64,000 nt of DNA from Hypericum androsaemum (lineage: Eukaryota; Streptophyta; Magnoliopsida; Malpighiales; Hypericaceae): positions 2,976,001 to 3,040,000 of the forward strand of contig OZ023198.1 of assembly GCA_963995505.1 (NCBI GenBank). Direction: 5' to 3'. Within the stretch, counting starts at the first letter, position 1; every line of letters starts with the position of its first letter. Both the position numbers and the translations under genes were made by a program. The notes under the pieces were generated by a model. That model ran no database searches. It had not been told where the DNA came from and saw only the letters and a list, made by a program, of their open reading frames with translations. Shown here in pieces: positions 49,362 to 61,785 of the stretch.

Positions 49362-50677
49362 TCAAATCTCGTCATCCCATAATTCTTCAATGGTTTTGTA
49401 TGGACTTGTCGTCCGGTTCACAAAGTACTCCCCTCTATAAATCTTCCACTCCTCCAACTTATCAATTTCAATTATATCAACCTCCTCCAGCTTCACATCT
49501 ATTGACCCCAAGTTCTCCTTCAGCCTTTCCTCATTGAAGCTCTTCACTATCACGCTTGACCCCTTTGATAATCCCCATTTCAAAGCAACCTGTCCACCCA
49601 AAAAGACCTCTGGTTACACAGCGGAAAGCATCATCAGTTGATCTACGTGCTCGACAGTTACCTGAGCTGGAGTTGCGTTGTGCTTGTTGGCCAAAGATTT
49701 GATGACCGGGTTGTCGACCACCACAGTTGAGCACCAAGAATTGCCAGGGCCACCAAGAGGGGAATAAGCACTCACATGGATCTTGTTTTCTGCACACACC
49801 TCTCGCACCTTGTCTTGCCTCCACATTGGATGCATTTCAACCTGTACTGTCCAGTGTTCGACTCTGAATACCAAAAATCTATCGTATCGGTAGCCTAGCG
49901 TGTTATTTGCGTTACCTGGTTTACTGCCGGGGGAACGTTAGCAAAATCCAACAGTTGTAGGATCTTCTTGGAAGAGAAATTGCTGACGCCAATACACCTA
50001 CACATTCCCAGCTCAAGGCATCTCTCCATCCCAGCCCACGTCGACTCGAGATCGAATGGCTCAAACTCGAAATCTTGGGGCAGTGGACTATTATTCTCAG
50101 GCTTCAGCTTCACTGGCCAGTGAACCAGGTACATGTCCAAATATTCCATCCCCATGTTCCTGTCACAACAAATCACAAACATAATTGGGATACTTATCAC
50201 AAATTTGTGGGCAATCTTTTCTCACAAAATATTTTTCGGCGAAATAAATGAATTCGAAATAAAATATTGCTTTCGAATTACCTGAGAGTTCGTTCGAGTC
50301 CTGAAACAGGATCATGATGGTCACTCCCCCACAATTTAGATGTAACAAAAACGTCTTCTCTGTTCACTGTTTTATCACTGAATGCTCTGTTCAAAGCGTT
50401 TCCAACGGCGGATTCGGAGCCATATATTTTTGCTGTATCAAAATGCCTATATCCCATCTACATAACGCAAAATTTTCACACTTATAAATAAACTCACTAA
50501 CAGAGGAAAAAAACGTAAGTAGAGAATAGTCAAAACAAAAGACGAAGAGAAGGTTACCTCAAGTGCCATTTTAATTGCGGATTCTGTTTCCTCCTTGTCA
50601 TGATATAAGGTAAAAGTGCCAAGACCTAATACTGGTATTCTAACCCCACAATTCAGACCAACATATGTGTTTTCCAT
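49362..50677 (-). CDS. NADPH-dependent aldo-keto reductase, AKR4 type
   Basis: Five exons on the minus strand (50677-50558, 50457-50282, 50159-49916, 49841-49662, 49589-49362) give 315 residues, the normal length. It is a cytosolic (beta/alpha)8 oxidoreductase that reduces carbonyls with NADPH. The catalytic tetrad is visible: Asp47 and Tyr52 in FDTAKIYGSE, Lys81 in VTSKLW, His112 in YLVHWP. CIGVSNFSSKKI and VEMHPMWRQ are the expected signature regions; the cofactor-binding region near the end has SVIVKSFNEERLKENL. The start MENTYVGLNCG is favoured, because an in-frame ATG ten codons upstream (50707) is outside the usual family start. The AKR4 group includes codeinone, methylecgonone and galacturonate reductases; the substrate here cannot be told from sequence. 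Confidence 0.9.
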
Positions 50678-51674
50678 TTTTGTCTCTCTCAAGTGAATTG
50701 TGTACATGAAGGTCTATTTCCTCGATTAATATGTACACTTACAATTTCTAAAAGTCAACGCCATGTTCCAAATAAAACGTCATCCCCACCCAACTGTTTC
50801 CTTGTAACCTACGTATCAATTAATCAGTCTGGCCATTATTTTATTCCAATTAGTACTTATATCAACTATAGGTTTTCTAATTTAACAAGAGATGTCAAAC
50901 AACTAGAAATACCGAGTGTTAAATATTTCTTGGTATAAATTTGCAACCATTTAAAAATCATACCTAATTTGAATTAATCGATTTAGATAGTAGTAATTTC
51001 AACAATTAAAAACTATTATTTTATGCAATTCTTTCGACGTCGATCTTAATTAACAATGTGCATAAGATATGAGACATTGGAGTTGACATATTTCTTGGGA
51101 TCTTCCAGTAAGATCCGTCCAGCTACATTGCCAAGAAAGAGAAATTAAATCCATCAATCAGCATTGTGCTCCAGTTTTTTAATATTGTTCTTTTTTATGT
51201 TGCCATGTTCCTTTGTAGTGTTGCATTAATTAATTGGAAAATGGGACAGTCCCAGAGAAAAAAAAATTAAATCGAACTTGGTTATCACGAACCGAATTTA
51301 ATCCTGATTTGCCATGGTCTTTTATGTGTACACAGAATCTTGCGGAAGCACGCTACTGATTCATAACCGTCCATGAAGAGTTGACTTGCTACAGCTCTTC
51401 ATGAGGGCTTTTTTGTTGGGTGAAATACGGTAAAACAAAGACTTAATGATCTGTACACCGTCTCGAAGAAAAAAAACTCAATGAAATAAACATGTTTCTC
51501 GGGATGCGGACTGAGGCATAAATAGAAAGTTTCAAAGCCAAATGAATTGCTCCAAGAGCGCAGATCAAAGTTTGACGGAATTAATATTTCCGTATTTGTA
51601 TTCTTGAAAACAAGCTCATACATTTTTTTAGTTTGAATCGCGAACACATTTATGTGCTTTTTAAGATTTCAAGG

Positions 51675-51680
<6 letters not shown>

Positions 51681-51716
<36 letters not shown>
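51681..51716. repeat. (AT)n microsatellite
   Basis: About 18 AT repeats without interruption. Confidence 0.95.
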
Positions 51717-51719
<3 letters not shown>

Positions 51720-52483
51720 CTTTTAATACTATGAAGTTTTTATGATCTATTACGTTGTTTTGAAAAATTACAAGAGGAAGCACAACCCCTAGCTCTTCGA
51801 AGATCTGACTCGATTTTTAAATTTTCAAAAATTATTCGACTCTTAAATTTTCAAAAATTACTCAACTTATTACTTATTTTTTTACATAAAATATTATTAT
51901 CTATTAAAGACTCCGTCAAATGTATGTGAGTTTACTAGATTAATAGTGCCGTTAAATACCTACAAATGTCCTAAAGATATTACCTTGGGAGAGAAGTGGG
52001 CCTGGGCCACAGCCCATCATCTTTGGAAAATTCTAAAGTCCGAGCATTACATGCATGCAAAGACAGATTTAAAAACATAAAGAATAGAGAACATTCGAAA
52101 AATACCAATTTGATCTCTAATTCTGAATATTTTGGAACTTACAATAAGTTCAAAAATTATCTGAGACTTGGCCTCACTATTTATTGGTCTTGGCCTTCCT
52201 TTAAAAAAATTCAAAAATGTCATTATTATGGGTCTGAGGTTCTTCTGCCTGTTCAGAACCTGGGAATTGGAATTTAAAAATTTATTGGTAAAAATATATT
52301 TTAGCACTGTAGTTTCTCTCGGATTTAAAAATATCTGACTTAGTGACATAAAATTTTCAAGTTGACATCCTAATAATTTAAACAAATTTTCGGGACAAAA
52401 ATATTCCTAACTATCATTAAGTTTAAAATAGAAAAAAATTAGAAAAATAAAAATCTACGAAAAGTAATTTGAAAGGCGCTCGG

Positions 52484-52491
52484 TTTCCCGC
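52484..52491. promoter_or_regulatory. E2F-like TTTCCCGC site upstream of SMC2
   Basis: TTTCCCGC, about 200 bp before the SMC2 start, matches the E2F consensus found in promoters of many S-phase and mitotic chromosome genes. A single motif, function inferred. Confidence 0.35.
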
Positions 52492-52692
52492 TCCTCGGTC
52501 CAAAAGCTTAAAAGAAGGAAAGAAATTATTCAAAAAATAAAAAAATGAAAATCCAGAAAAACGAAACAACCCCCTCCCCTTCTCCTCCGGACCGCATCAG
52601 ATTCTCTGTCCGGCGGTCGCCACCGGAGCCCTAATTTTGCGACCCCCCAACCTTCTAGGGTTTGTGGATTGAGTGGAAGAGGAAGAAGAAGT

Positions 52693-55600
52693 ATGTACAT
52701 AAAGGAGATATGCTTGGAAGGGTTCAAGTCCTACGCGACTCGGACCGTGGTCCAAGGGTTCGACCCGTTCTTCAACGCGATAACCGGCCTAAACGGGTCG
52801 GGCAAGTCCAACATTCTGGACTCCATCTGCTTCGTGTTGGGGATAACCAACTTGCAGCAGGTCCGGGCCGCCAACCTCCAGGAGCTTGTCTACAAGCAGG
52901 GCCAGGCCGGCATTACTAAGGCCACTGTTTCCGTCGTCTTCGATAACGCTGACCCCTCCCGGAGCCCCCTCGGGTACGAGGACCACTCCGAGATCACCGT
53001 CACCCGACAGGTTTTCTATTGCCTTCCATGTGCTCGATATGTTGTCTCAGTGGTCCGGAAGTGATTTAATTTGTTGCTTATGCAGATTGTGATTGGGGGA
53101 AGAAACAAGTATCTGATCAACGGGAAGCTTGCGCAGCCCAGCCAAGTACAGAACCTGTTCCATTCGGTGCAGCTTAACGTCAACAACCCGCATTTCCTAA
53201 TCATGCAAGGGCGGATTACCAAGGTGTTGAATATGAAACCCCCGGAGATCTTGTCCATGCTCGAGGAGGCTGCTGGGACCAGGATGTATGAGACCAAAAA
53301 GGACGCTGCTTTGAAGACGCTCGAAAAGAAGCAGAGTAAGGTCGACGAGATTGACAACCTTCTTGGCAACGAGATACTTCCTGCTCTGGAGAAATTGAGA
53401 AAGGAACGGATGCAGTATATGCAGTGGGCCAAAGGAAACGCCGAATTAGACAGACTCAAAAGGTTCTGCGTTGCTTATGAGTATGTTCAAGCAGAGAAGA
53501 ATAGAGATACTGCACTTGGGGAGGTTGAACAGGTGAAGGCCAAGATTTTGGAGATTGATATCGGTACAGAGAGAACGGTGGTGGAAGTGCGGGAAATGGA
53601 GACACAGATATCGAAGCTGACCGCTGAGAAGGAAGCCAGCATGGGCGGTGAAGTTAGAATCTTGTCAGAGAAAGTAGATGTGCTCTCCCAAGATCTTGTT
53701 CGTCAGGTATCTGTGTTGAATAATAAAGAGGACACCTTAAAGAGTGAAAAGGAGAATGCCGAAAAGGTAAATACCAATGCCGGCTCTTCCATTGCTGCTA
53801 CTTTTTACTCAATGTTATTCAGAATTATATTTTAACCATTGTTTGGTTTGATGCTTGCATTTCTGGTTTACAATTTGGTGTTTCCAGATTGTTCGCAGCA
53901 TTCAGGATTCGAAGCAGTCTATGGAAGAAATGACTGCCTCTGTAATAAGGTCTGAACAAGGTGCAGCTGATCTTAAGCAGAGAGCTGAAGAACTTTCAAA
54001 GAACTTGGAAGAGAATGAAAAGGACTACCAGGTAAAAGGGGATATATTCCTTCATGAATCAATTTGCAGCGTTTGGCTAAAACTGTTTTAATTTCTGTCT
54101 CTAGGGAGTATTGGCCGGGAAGAGCAGTGGAAATGAGGAGAAGTGTCTTGAAGACCAACTAGGCGAAGCTAGGGTTACCGTAGGTAATGCCGAATCAGAA
54201 CTCAAACAGTTGAAAACAAAAATTAACCATTGTGAGAAAGAGCTGAGGGAGAAATCACGACAGTTGGTGTCTAAGCATGAAGAATCGATTGCTGTGGAGA
54301 ATGAACTTAATTCTAGGAAAAAAGATGTGGAAAATGTTAAGTTGGCTTTGGAATCCCTTCCCTACAAGGAGGGGCAGATTGAAGATCTGCAAAAGGTTTG
54401 TGTTCTCATATATTGGCGATGTAATTCTTCTGTGTCCATAGTCTTCTCAAAGATCCTCTTGCTGAAAACTTTGCTCACACATAAATATCTTCAGGATCGT
54501 GCATCCGAAGTTGAACAGGTTCAGAAACTGAAGGATGAAATTAGAGAACTTTCAGGACGACTATCAAATGTCAACTTCTCATATCGTGACCCTGTGAAGA
54601 ACTTTGATGGGTCCAAAGTCAAAGGTGTTGTAGCAAGGCTTATAAAAGTGAAAGATAGCTCAGCAATGACTGCCCTGGAGGTTAAAATTGTGTACATTGT
54701 GTAATGGCTATGTTTCAGCAATCTAGTATGGGCCTGGGTCTCTTACATTGAATGATCTGTAGGTTACTGCTGGGGGAAAGCTGTTTAATGTTGTTGTGGA
54801 CACAGAAAGTACAGGAAAACAACTTCTTCAAAGTGGTGAGCTAAGAAGAAGGGTTACTATTATTCCATTGAACAAAATTCAGGCGCATCACTTGCCTGCT
54901 CGAGTTCAGCAGGCTGCTGTTAGATTAGTAAGAAAACATATTTCAAGTCCCGTCGTTGTTTATTTTGAGGATCTCCTCTCTCCTTTATTAGCTGACTGAA
55001 CCTGTTCAATTACAGGTTGGCAAGGAGAATGCAGAACTTGCTCTATCTTTGGTTGGTTATGATGAGGAACTAAAGGTACTCTAGTCTGGGCCTGTTTGAT
55101 GTTGTTAGGTTTGTCAATTGAAAAATTAAGCAATCTTGTTTCTTGAGTTATATTTTCATAGCTCTCAAGATTCGTAAAATGTTCATACCATGCACTAGCA
55201 TCTCCTTTCTCCTTTTGCATTTCGATCTAAGTATCACAAAGCTGCATTTCATTTGATGCTTTTTTAAACTGGGACTTTCTGCAGAGTGCTATGGAATATG
55301 TTTTTGGTTCAACCTTTGTTTGCAAAACCTCTGAAGCAGCAGAAAAGGTATGCCACTATTATTCGAACAATCACCTTCTCACACTACAGGAAAATTTAAG
55401 CCAATAGGGATTCAAAGATTCAACAAGAAAAATAGAATACTTTAGGTGAAACAGAGAAGCAATAAATAGTTGCAATATCTAATGTTTGAATTTGACAGTA
55501 ATTCATGGCCAGTGCATTTCTAATCAGTAAAGTTTGACCCTGAAATTGGGAGTAGGCCCTGACATTTACGCCTCCTGTATTCTTCTAAATGATTTACAGG

Positions 55601-58600
55601 TTGCCTTTAATCGAGAAACTCATGCTCCTAGTGTCACTCTTGAGGGTGATATATTTCAACCAAGTGGTCTTCTGACTGGAGGAAGCCGAAAGTAGGTTAC
55701 ATCTCTGCTTGTGCCTCTCACACTTTGAATGTACTCGCAAGGTCATAGTTGTCAAAATTCGCATCTTTTGCGTAGCAGTTACGATCTCTTTCTATACAAA
55801 AGAAGTTAGCACTCTTCCATATGACATTCTATATATTCCTCCTTTACCTGGGAGATACATTTTTTGGGCAGGGGTGGTGGTGATCTCCTACGACAACTTC
55901 ATCAATTGGCAGATGCTGAATTAAACCTCTCAAGACATCAGAAGATGCTGTCAGAATTTGAAGCAAAGGTAGATCTTCAGTTTCTTGATGTCCTTTACAT
56001 TAGAACACTTGATATAGCTTGGGCGGCATACTTCGAGTCTATGGTTGATGATTCCCTACTGGGCTTTGCTTGAAGAAGTTTAAAAGGCTTTGCATTGCTT
56101 ACATAGGATCAGGTATCCTTTGAGCCTGAGACTTTCATTCTTTCCTGCATTCTGAGTAAGCTCTTCATTTACATTTGCAATCTTGTAAAATCTGCCTAGT
56201 GTCTACTTTGTGTCCTTTAGGAGCTGCCTTTTTTGCTCTTTGCTTGTGCATTTCCCTTGCTAGATCTTCTTACTGATTAAGTTTTTTATTTTACACCTCT
56301 CTCTAAATTGCAGATTACAGAGCTCCTACCCCTTCATAGAAAGTTCATGGACTTGAAGAAACAGTTAGAACTTAAATCATACGACCTTTCACTATTCCAG
56401 GGCAGGGCCGAGCAAAATGAGCATCACAAGGTTTTGCATTTTTTTTTTCTTTCAGGGAATAAACATTTTCGTTCCTTTTATTTCTAATGCTGCTTCCTCC
56501 AATAACTTTTTAATGGTAATAATTGATATATGTGAATGATTTTTCTATGCACCTATTAAAGCGTTTTCTATAACAGCTAGGTGAGCTTGTAAAGAAGCTT
56601 GAAGTAGAGCTACAAGATGCAAAAGCTGCAGCAAAAGAGAAGGAAATTTTATATGATAAGTGTATTAGTATCGTCTCCAAGCTTGAGCAGTCAATCAGAG
56701 AGCATGATAATAGTCGAGAGGGAAGGCTTAAAGACTTGGAGAAAAGGATTAAAGTCATAAAAGCTCAAATGCAGTCAGCTTCAAAGGATCTCAAGGCAAG
56801 TAGTTCCCGCTCCTGCCAATGGTAATAGTAAAAGCCATCAGCTTTCATTAAAATACAGCCTCTGTTAAGTCTACATGAAGGCAATATGGCCGTACATTCG
56901 ACAACATCATGTGCTTTCTGCTTCTTTACCAAACTATGATTCTTTGATCCGTTTTAACTGAAGTAACTTGCAATTTTTATGGAGGCTCTTTGAGCAATCT
57001 TAACTTATACACAATGGACATTGTTGTTACTGGCTGCTGAATTTTCTATTATATGGGCATGATCTGCTGTTTATAGGGCCATGAAAGTGAAAAAGAGAGA
57101 CTCGTCATGGAACAAGAAGCTATAAGTAAGGAGCAGGCTTCTTTGGAGGGGCAGTTAAGTGCTCTGAGAACACAAATAGACCACCTAAATTCTGAAGTTG
57201 AAGAACAAAAGACCAAGGTGAGCTCTAAATTAGCTTTGATAAAATACTTGCAAAGGAAATATCTCAACTTAGATGCTCGCAGGTTGCTTCTACACGAGAT
57301 AATCACGAGTATGCAAAATCTGAGCTTGACACTCTCCGCCTAAAGATGAAGGAATGTGATTCTCAAATTGGCGGTATTCTGAAGGAGCAGCAAAAACTTC
57401 AACATAAACTTAGTGAGACAAAGCTTGAAAGGAAGAGGTTAGAAAATGAGGTACGCCTGTCCACTGTAGTACTCGTGTGACCTTCAAAGGTAAGATACCC
57501 TACTGACTATGTTCCAATTCTCAACAGGTAAGGAGAATGGAAACGGAGCAGAAAGATTGTTCCTCAAAGGTAGAAAAATTGACTGAGAAGCATGCCTGGA
57601 TTGCATCAGAAAAGCAGCTATTTGGAAGAAGCGGTACTGATTACGATTTTGTAACCAGTGATCCTTGTAAAGCAAGTGCAGAACTTGAGAAATTGCAAGC
57701 AGAGCAATCAGGGTTGGCATCTTCTCTTCAGTAAAATGTTCAGGATATTCATTCTGCAGTTATAAATGCAATATTTGATGATATTATTCTACGCAAACCT
57801 GAAGCTGATTAGGTTTGGTTTCTCTGCTTTCTCTCATGTAAGCCTGGAGAAGAGAGTCAACAAGAAAGTCATGGCGATGTTTGAGAAGGCGGAAGACGAG
57901 TATAATGACTTGATGTCCAAGAAGAACATTATTGAGGTTTTTAACAAAATTTATATGCATTTGTTTTTTATAACACTATTTATTTCATGCTTTATATTCA
58001 CAGACTGATAAGTCCAAAATAAAGAAAGTGATTGAAGAGCTAGATGAGAAGAAAAAAGAAACACTCAAAGTTACCTGGGTTAAAGTTAATAGGTGAGTCA
58101 TTTTCTCTTTTTTGTCTTTGCCTGCGGTTAAGCTTAAGAAGTTTGATAACAGTTGCTCTTTTAAACTTGGACTTGTCCAGTGATTTCGGTTCCATCTTTT
58201 CCACCCTGCTACCGGGCACCATGGCAAAGCTAGAACCTCCGGAGGGTGGCAGTTTCCTCGACGGTCTGGAGGTTCGTGTTGCTTTTGGAAGTGTTTGGAA
58301 GCAGTCCTTGTCGGAACTAAGCGGGGGTCAAAGATCTCTGCTTGCTCTTTCTCTTATCTTGGCGCTGCTTCTCTTCAAGCCCGCTCCACTTTATATTCTG
58401 GATGAGGTTTGGCTTCTCTATCGCCTCTTTATAGTACTTGAAACTCCATATCTGACATTGTGATAGATCCTAACCTGGCGAGATAATTGACAGGTTGATG
58501 CAGCTCTTGATTTGAGCCACACACAAAACATTGGGAGAATGATCAAAGCTCATTTTCCACATTCCCAGGTTCAATGATCATCCTCCGCTCGTAATCTCTG

Positions 58601-58794
58601 AAAGAACTTTCAAGTTGTTGTAGGCTCATGTTTAAGCTTGTAGAACTTACACGTTCTAGCGCGGTTACTTGCAGTTCATCGTGGTTTCGCTAAAAGAAGG
58701 AATGTTCAACAACGCCAACGTTCTTTTTCGGACTAAGTTTGTCGATGGCGTATCGACTGTTCAAAGAACTGTTGCAGCTAAGCCGAACAAGTAA
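52693..58794 (+). CDS. SMC2: SMC2, condensin core ATPase (CAP-E)
   Basis: Core subunit of condensin I and II, which pairs with SMC4 to compact mitotic chromosomes. 20 exons: 52693-53010, 53086-53766, 53888-54031, 54105-54395, 54495-54680, 54763-54927, 55016-55075, 55285-55347, 55600-55691, 55872-55968, 56314-56430, 56577-56795, 57077-57217, 57283-57450, 57528-57712, 57843-57936, 58004-58092, 58181-58406, 58494-58568, 58675-58794. They give 1176 residues, the family length. ATG 52693 starts [18 protein letters not shown], as in homologues. Walker A GLNGSGKS is at 32-39, coiled coil to about 510, hinge about 520-670, second coil, signature [10 protein letters not shown] near 1085, Walker B YILDEVDAALD near 1108. 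All catalytic motifs are intact. Intron 12 appears to use a GC donor (AAG|GCAAGT), and intron 15 ends in an AAG acceptor. Confidence 0.94.
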
Positions 58795-59495
58795 TGCAGC
58801 ATTACCAGGCTGAAATATTGGAGTGCAATCAGATTATCATCATATCTTTCTTGGTCCGATGGAGCTGAAGCGCCTTCCTTACACGCCTCACTTTAAATAC
58901 CTTTTCGGTCTAATGAGATCGGAGATTAAATTTACACATAAATATAGGTTATGAGTCTGTTATTCTGCAAACAATCTCCATATATTTTTTTATAGTAAAC
59001 CTGCAAATGGCAATCTGATGGTAGATAGCTTGTAAAGTGATTTGATTGATCTTCGGGTATATATCATTTACTTGTCACTAGATTGTAAATGGGGGTTTTC
59101 TAATTGCAATCTCAGTTGCTCATTGCCTTGATTCATTTCCAAGTATAAAGATAGATCTGTGCTAGTAAAATACGAAACAATATTTCAAATTATGGATTAT
59201 ATCCGAAAAAAATCTGAAATAAAATCCAAAAATAGATTCCGGACCGACCTGCATTTTCCCATTGTTCGGAAAAAAATATTTAAACTATGGGCTCACCACA
59301 ATTAGAAAGAATCTTTCGATTCGCAATTCAAAATTTTCCTTCGAATTCACAATTCGAAAGAATTTTTTTAATTGTCGTGAGAGAATTCGGGAAAAAAAAT
59401 TGAATTATATTTGGACAATGGAATACTTTGAAAATGAATCCTATTTTGACAAAAAGATGGTGACATCTGATAAGGAGAAAATCCGTTCGATTCGA
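58795..59495. other. SMC2 3' flank, AT-rich
   Basis: 3' UTR then AT-rich sequence with short inverted motifs (CGAATTCACAATTCG near 59341). No gene recognised. Confidence 0.5.
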
Positions 59496-59946
59496 GCATG
59501 GTTTTAAAAAATGTAGTCCGACCGGTTGGACCGTGAAATGGGCACAAGAGCAGGTCATTTTTAGGCTTTTGACCGGGATCTGTACTAACCGGATCAAATC
59601 TGGTCCAATTGGCCGATTTTGATCCACCCTGACCGGTCGAACCCAGTTCGTACAAAAATGGGCGAAATTAGCTTTTTTGGCTAGTTTTCGAGAAAAAAAA
59701 GTTGATTTAACAAGTTTATAAAGTAATAAATAAATAAATAGGTAGATTTATAGAGTGGAGAGACAAAAAAATTAAGTCTATTTTTTTGTATGGAAAATAA
59801 GACTATTTTAACCTACATATATATATATATATATGTATATATATTATTTAAAATATTAAAAATTAAAAAAAATTTGGTCCGACAGGCAGACCCTGAAACG
59901 GTAGGAATTCCGGGTCGTAGCTCCGGGCCGGGTTTTAAAACCATGC
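59496..59946. mobile_element. CCGGT-rich TIR element (hAT-like family)
   Basis: GCATGGTTTTAAAA at 59496-59509 and its perfect inverse at 59933-59946 bound about 450 bp. Just inside are TAGTCCGACCGGTTGGACC and, at the other end, GCTCCGGGCCGGG. The inverted similarity may extend outward (CGTTCGAT on both sides). The centre is AT-rich, with an AT/TATA repeat near 59815-59843. No coding region. The target duplication is not clear. Confidence 0.65.
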
Positions 59947-60575
59947 TATCGAACGCTCCTCGTCAAGAATAAAAGAAAGACTGAGTTGAATAATAAAATA
60001 ATAAGTAAAAATCAAGAAATTATGATTCTCTAATTATGCCCCTATTTTTTGCTGTTCTAGAACTATATTTTTCGAAACCACCTGGTATAAAACCTAGTTT
60101 CTGGTTCAAGGCTAAATTATTGTCCCTCTTGATTATCTTAGTTCTTGGATTTCTTTATATTAGAAAACCTAGGTTCTGGTTCAAGGCTAAATTATTTGCA
60201 CGCTGGGTTTTTGGTTCGGTTCAGTTCCGAACCGGAAATTATAACGGTCCAGTTTGGTTTGCACGCTTCCCTTATTTTCGGTTCCCTGTTCTTGCATTGT
60301 CCGCCCTCGGCGAGGTTGTCTCGTCTCACGTTATCGATCCAATTCTGATTCAAGAAATAGTAGTGTTGCTTTTGGAGTAGTCCGAGTCCCTGAGTGAGCT
60401 TAAGCTTGTTTATTCATTGTTATTTCACGTTATCTTTGTTCTTGGATTTCTATATATCAGAAAATTGAGGATGTCCTTGTTCATACTTGTGAGAATTTGT
60501 TAAGGACTGAGCTTCTGTAGCCGCCATCTTTTTTCAAGGAAAGAAGTTTCTGTAGTCATTTTTTCTAGCGTACTA
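59947..60575. repeat. Spacer with an internal direct repeat
   Basis: AAACCTAG-TTCTGGTTCAAGG followed by CTAAATTATT occurs at about 60090 and 60164 (period about 74 bp). The surrounding sequence is of unknown repeat type. No gene. Confidence 0.5.
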
Positions 60576-60897
60576 TCACTTAAGGCGTTTCAGACAGTAC
60601 ATATCATTTACGGGTATCACATTCACCCCTTCTTAAATACGTCCTCGTCGCGCCAGACAGAACACAGAACGTCCCAACACGGGTCTTTTCTAGTGTGCTT
60701 TGTCCTCACTCGCACTCATCCCGGAAAACTTCCCAGGAGGTCACCCATCCTGATCCTACTCCCGGCCAAACGCGTTTAACCTTGGAGTTCTCTCATGATG
60801 TGTACCAGAAAAGAAGATGCACCTTGTTGATATGGATAGTACCAATCAAATCACTTAAGGCGTTTCAGAAAGTACATATCATTTACGGGGTATCACA
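60576..60897 (-). mobile_element. Truncated Cassandra TRIM
   Basis: Minus-strand remnant of the same TRIM as at 24160. It has the end of one LTR, the purine-tract side (CATTCACCCCTTC on the + strand), part of the internal region, then a deletion into the other LTR, which keeps the 5S-like part with GGAGGTCACCCATCCTGATC and ends GGGTATCACA. The PBS and the outer part of one LTR are lost. Confidence 0.8.
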
Positions 60898-60970
60898 GTT
60901 TTTTACTCTGATTGAAGCAACGAGACTCACGGTATGAATAAAATCTGTAGCAACAACTTAGAGTAAAGAA

Positions 60971-61195
60971 GGGAAAAGTTGGTATTAGTACCTTGTGGTA
61001 TCGAGAAAACTCACTTTAGTATCTTGTGGTATAATACCGATCAATTGAGTCAAACTTATTTCAATTAAAATCAATTAGGTCTACGGGCAGCTACCCGAAC
61101 CGAGCTGGTTGAAACGACGTCGTTTTAGTAACATGCCACGTCAGATTTTCTAGCATACTTGTAAACATGACATGGCAAGGTGGCAAATATCAAAA
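60971..61195 (+). mobile_element. One arm of the long-TIR Mutator-like family (copy 3)
   Basis: GGGAAAAGTTGGTATTAGTA, then CCTTGTGGTATCGAG, GATCAATTGAGTCAAAC and GGGCAGCTACCCGAAC follow the arm of the element at 26617. It includes the palindrome AACGACGTCGTT and ends near CATGACATGGCAAGG. No opposite arm was found up to 64000, so the element is truncated or very long. Confidence 0.65.
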
Positions 61196-61605
61196 TAATC
61201 ATTAATTTAACTATAATATTTTTTTTAAATCCATCATTTGTATCTTTGATATTTATTAAGCTGGAATCTGAAGTGTTAATAGAAGAAAAAAAAGTTGACT
61301 GGTGTATCCTCTGCAAGAAGTATATTTGCGATGGCTTAACGAAAGAAGCTCTCTATATTAGATGTTTCATACTACTTTGAATTCGATATTTACAAAGTTG
61401 ACCCAGGTTGGAATATCTTTGTATCCTTGATGATATTTATTTCCCTTTGTGTAGTTGTTCGGTCCCCATTTCGTAGGATTACTGTTTCTTCTTGCGATTG
61501 CCATCCAAACGTTCGAAAAAATTCTGACAGAGGGATGATAGATAGATCATGATGAGTGGCAGCACGTGGTTTTTTTTAATTTAACCTTTCTTCTCGATTC
61601 GGCAG

Positions 61606-61785
61606 ATGGCTCTGAGGCGCTTATTTGGGTTGTCGGATGGGGAGCTAATGAGGTCCGATTGTAAACCGTGTTCCAAGCTCATGAACCAAACAGCTCGCAT
61701 TTTCACTGTTGGAGGGGGTCTTGGTTTCTGGATTCTCTGCCGGCTGAAGTTTATTGTCGTTCCGGCTGAAGAAAAGTGTTTGTGA
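61606..61785 (+). CDS. Small ORF or gene fragment, GFWxLCRL motif
   Basis: A 59-residue frame beginning MALRRLFGLSDGELMRSDCK, with CKPCSKLM and GGGLGFWILCRL, which looks like real protein rather than chance. I vaguely recall an uncharacterised small plant membrane protein with a GFWxLCRL stretch but cannot name it. A pyrimidine tract ending in CAG directly precedes the ATG, as if this were an internal exon. It lies 400 bp from an arm of the Mutator-like family, so a transposon-captured fragment is possible. Partial gene, pseudogene or captured exon cannot be told apart here. Confidence 0.35.
   Translation: MALRRLFGLSDGELMRSDCKPCSKLMNQTARIFTVGGGLGFWILCRLKFIVVPAEEKCL

Larger units (their letters stand above)
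50678..52692. other. Intergenic upstream of the reductase and of SMC2
   Basis: Divergent promoter region for the - strand reductase and + strand SMC2. AT-rich, with the AT microsatellite at 51681. The last 200 bp become GC-rich (CTCCCCTTCTCCTCCGG) as the SMC2 leader; a TTTCCCGC sequence at 52484 is an E2F-like site. No gene supported. Confidence 0.55.

Noticed and set aside
55864..56073. Frame beginning before SMC2 exon 10 and running into the intron
   Set aside because: Exon 10 is real, but the extension into the intron is read-through; the splice sites bound it at 55872 and 55968.
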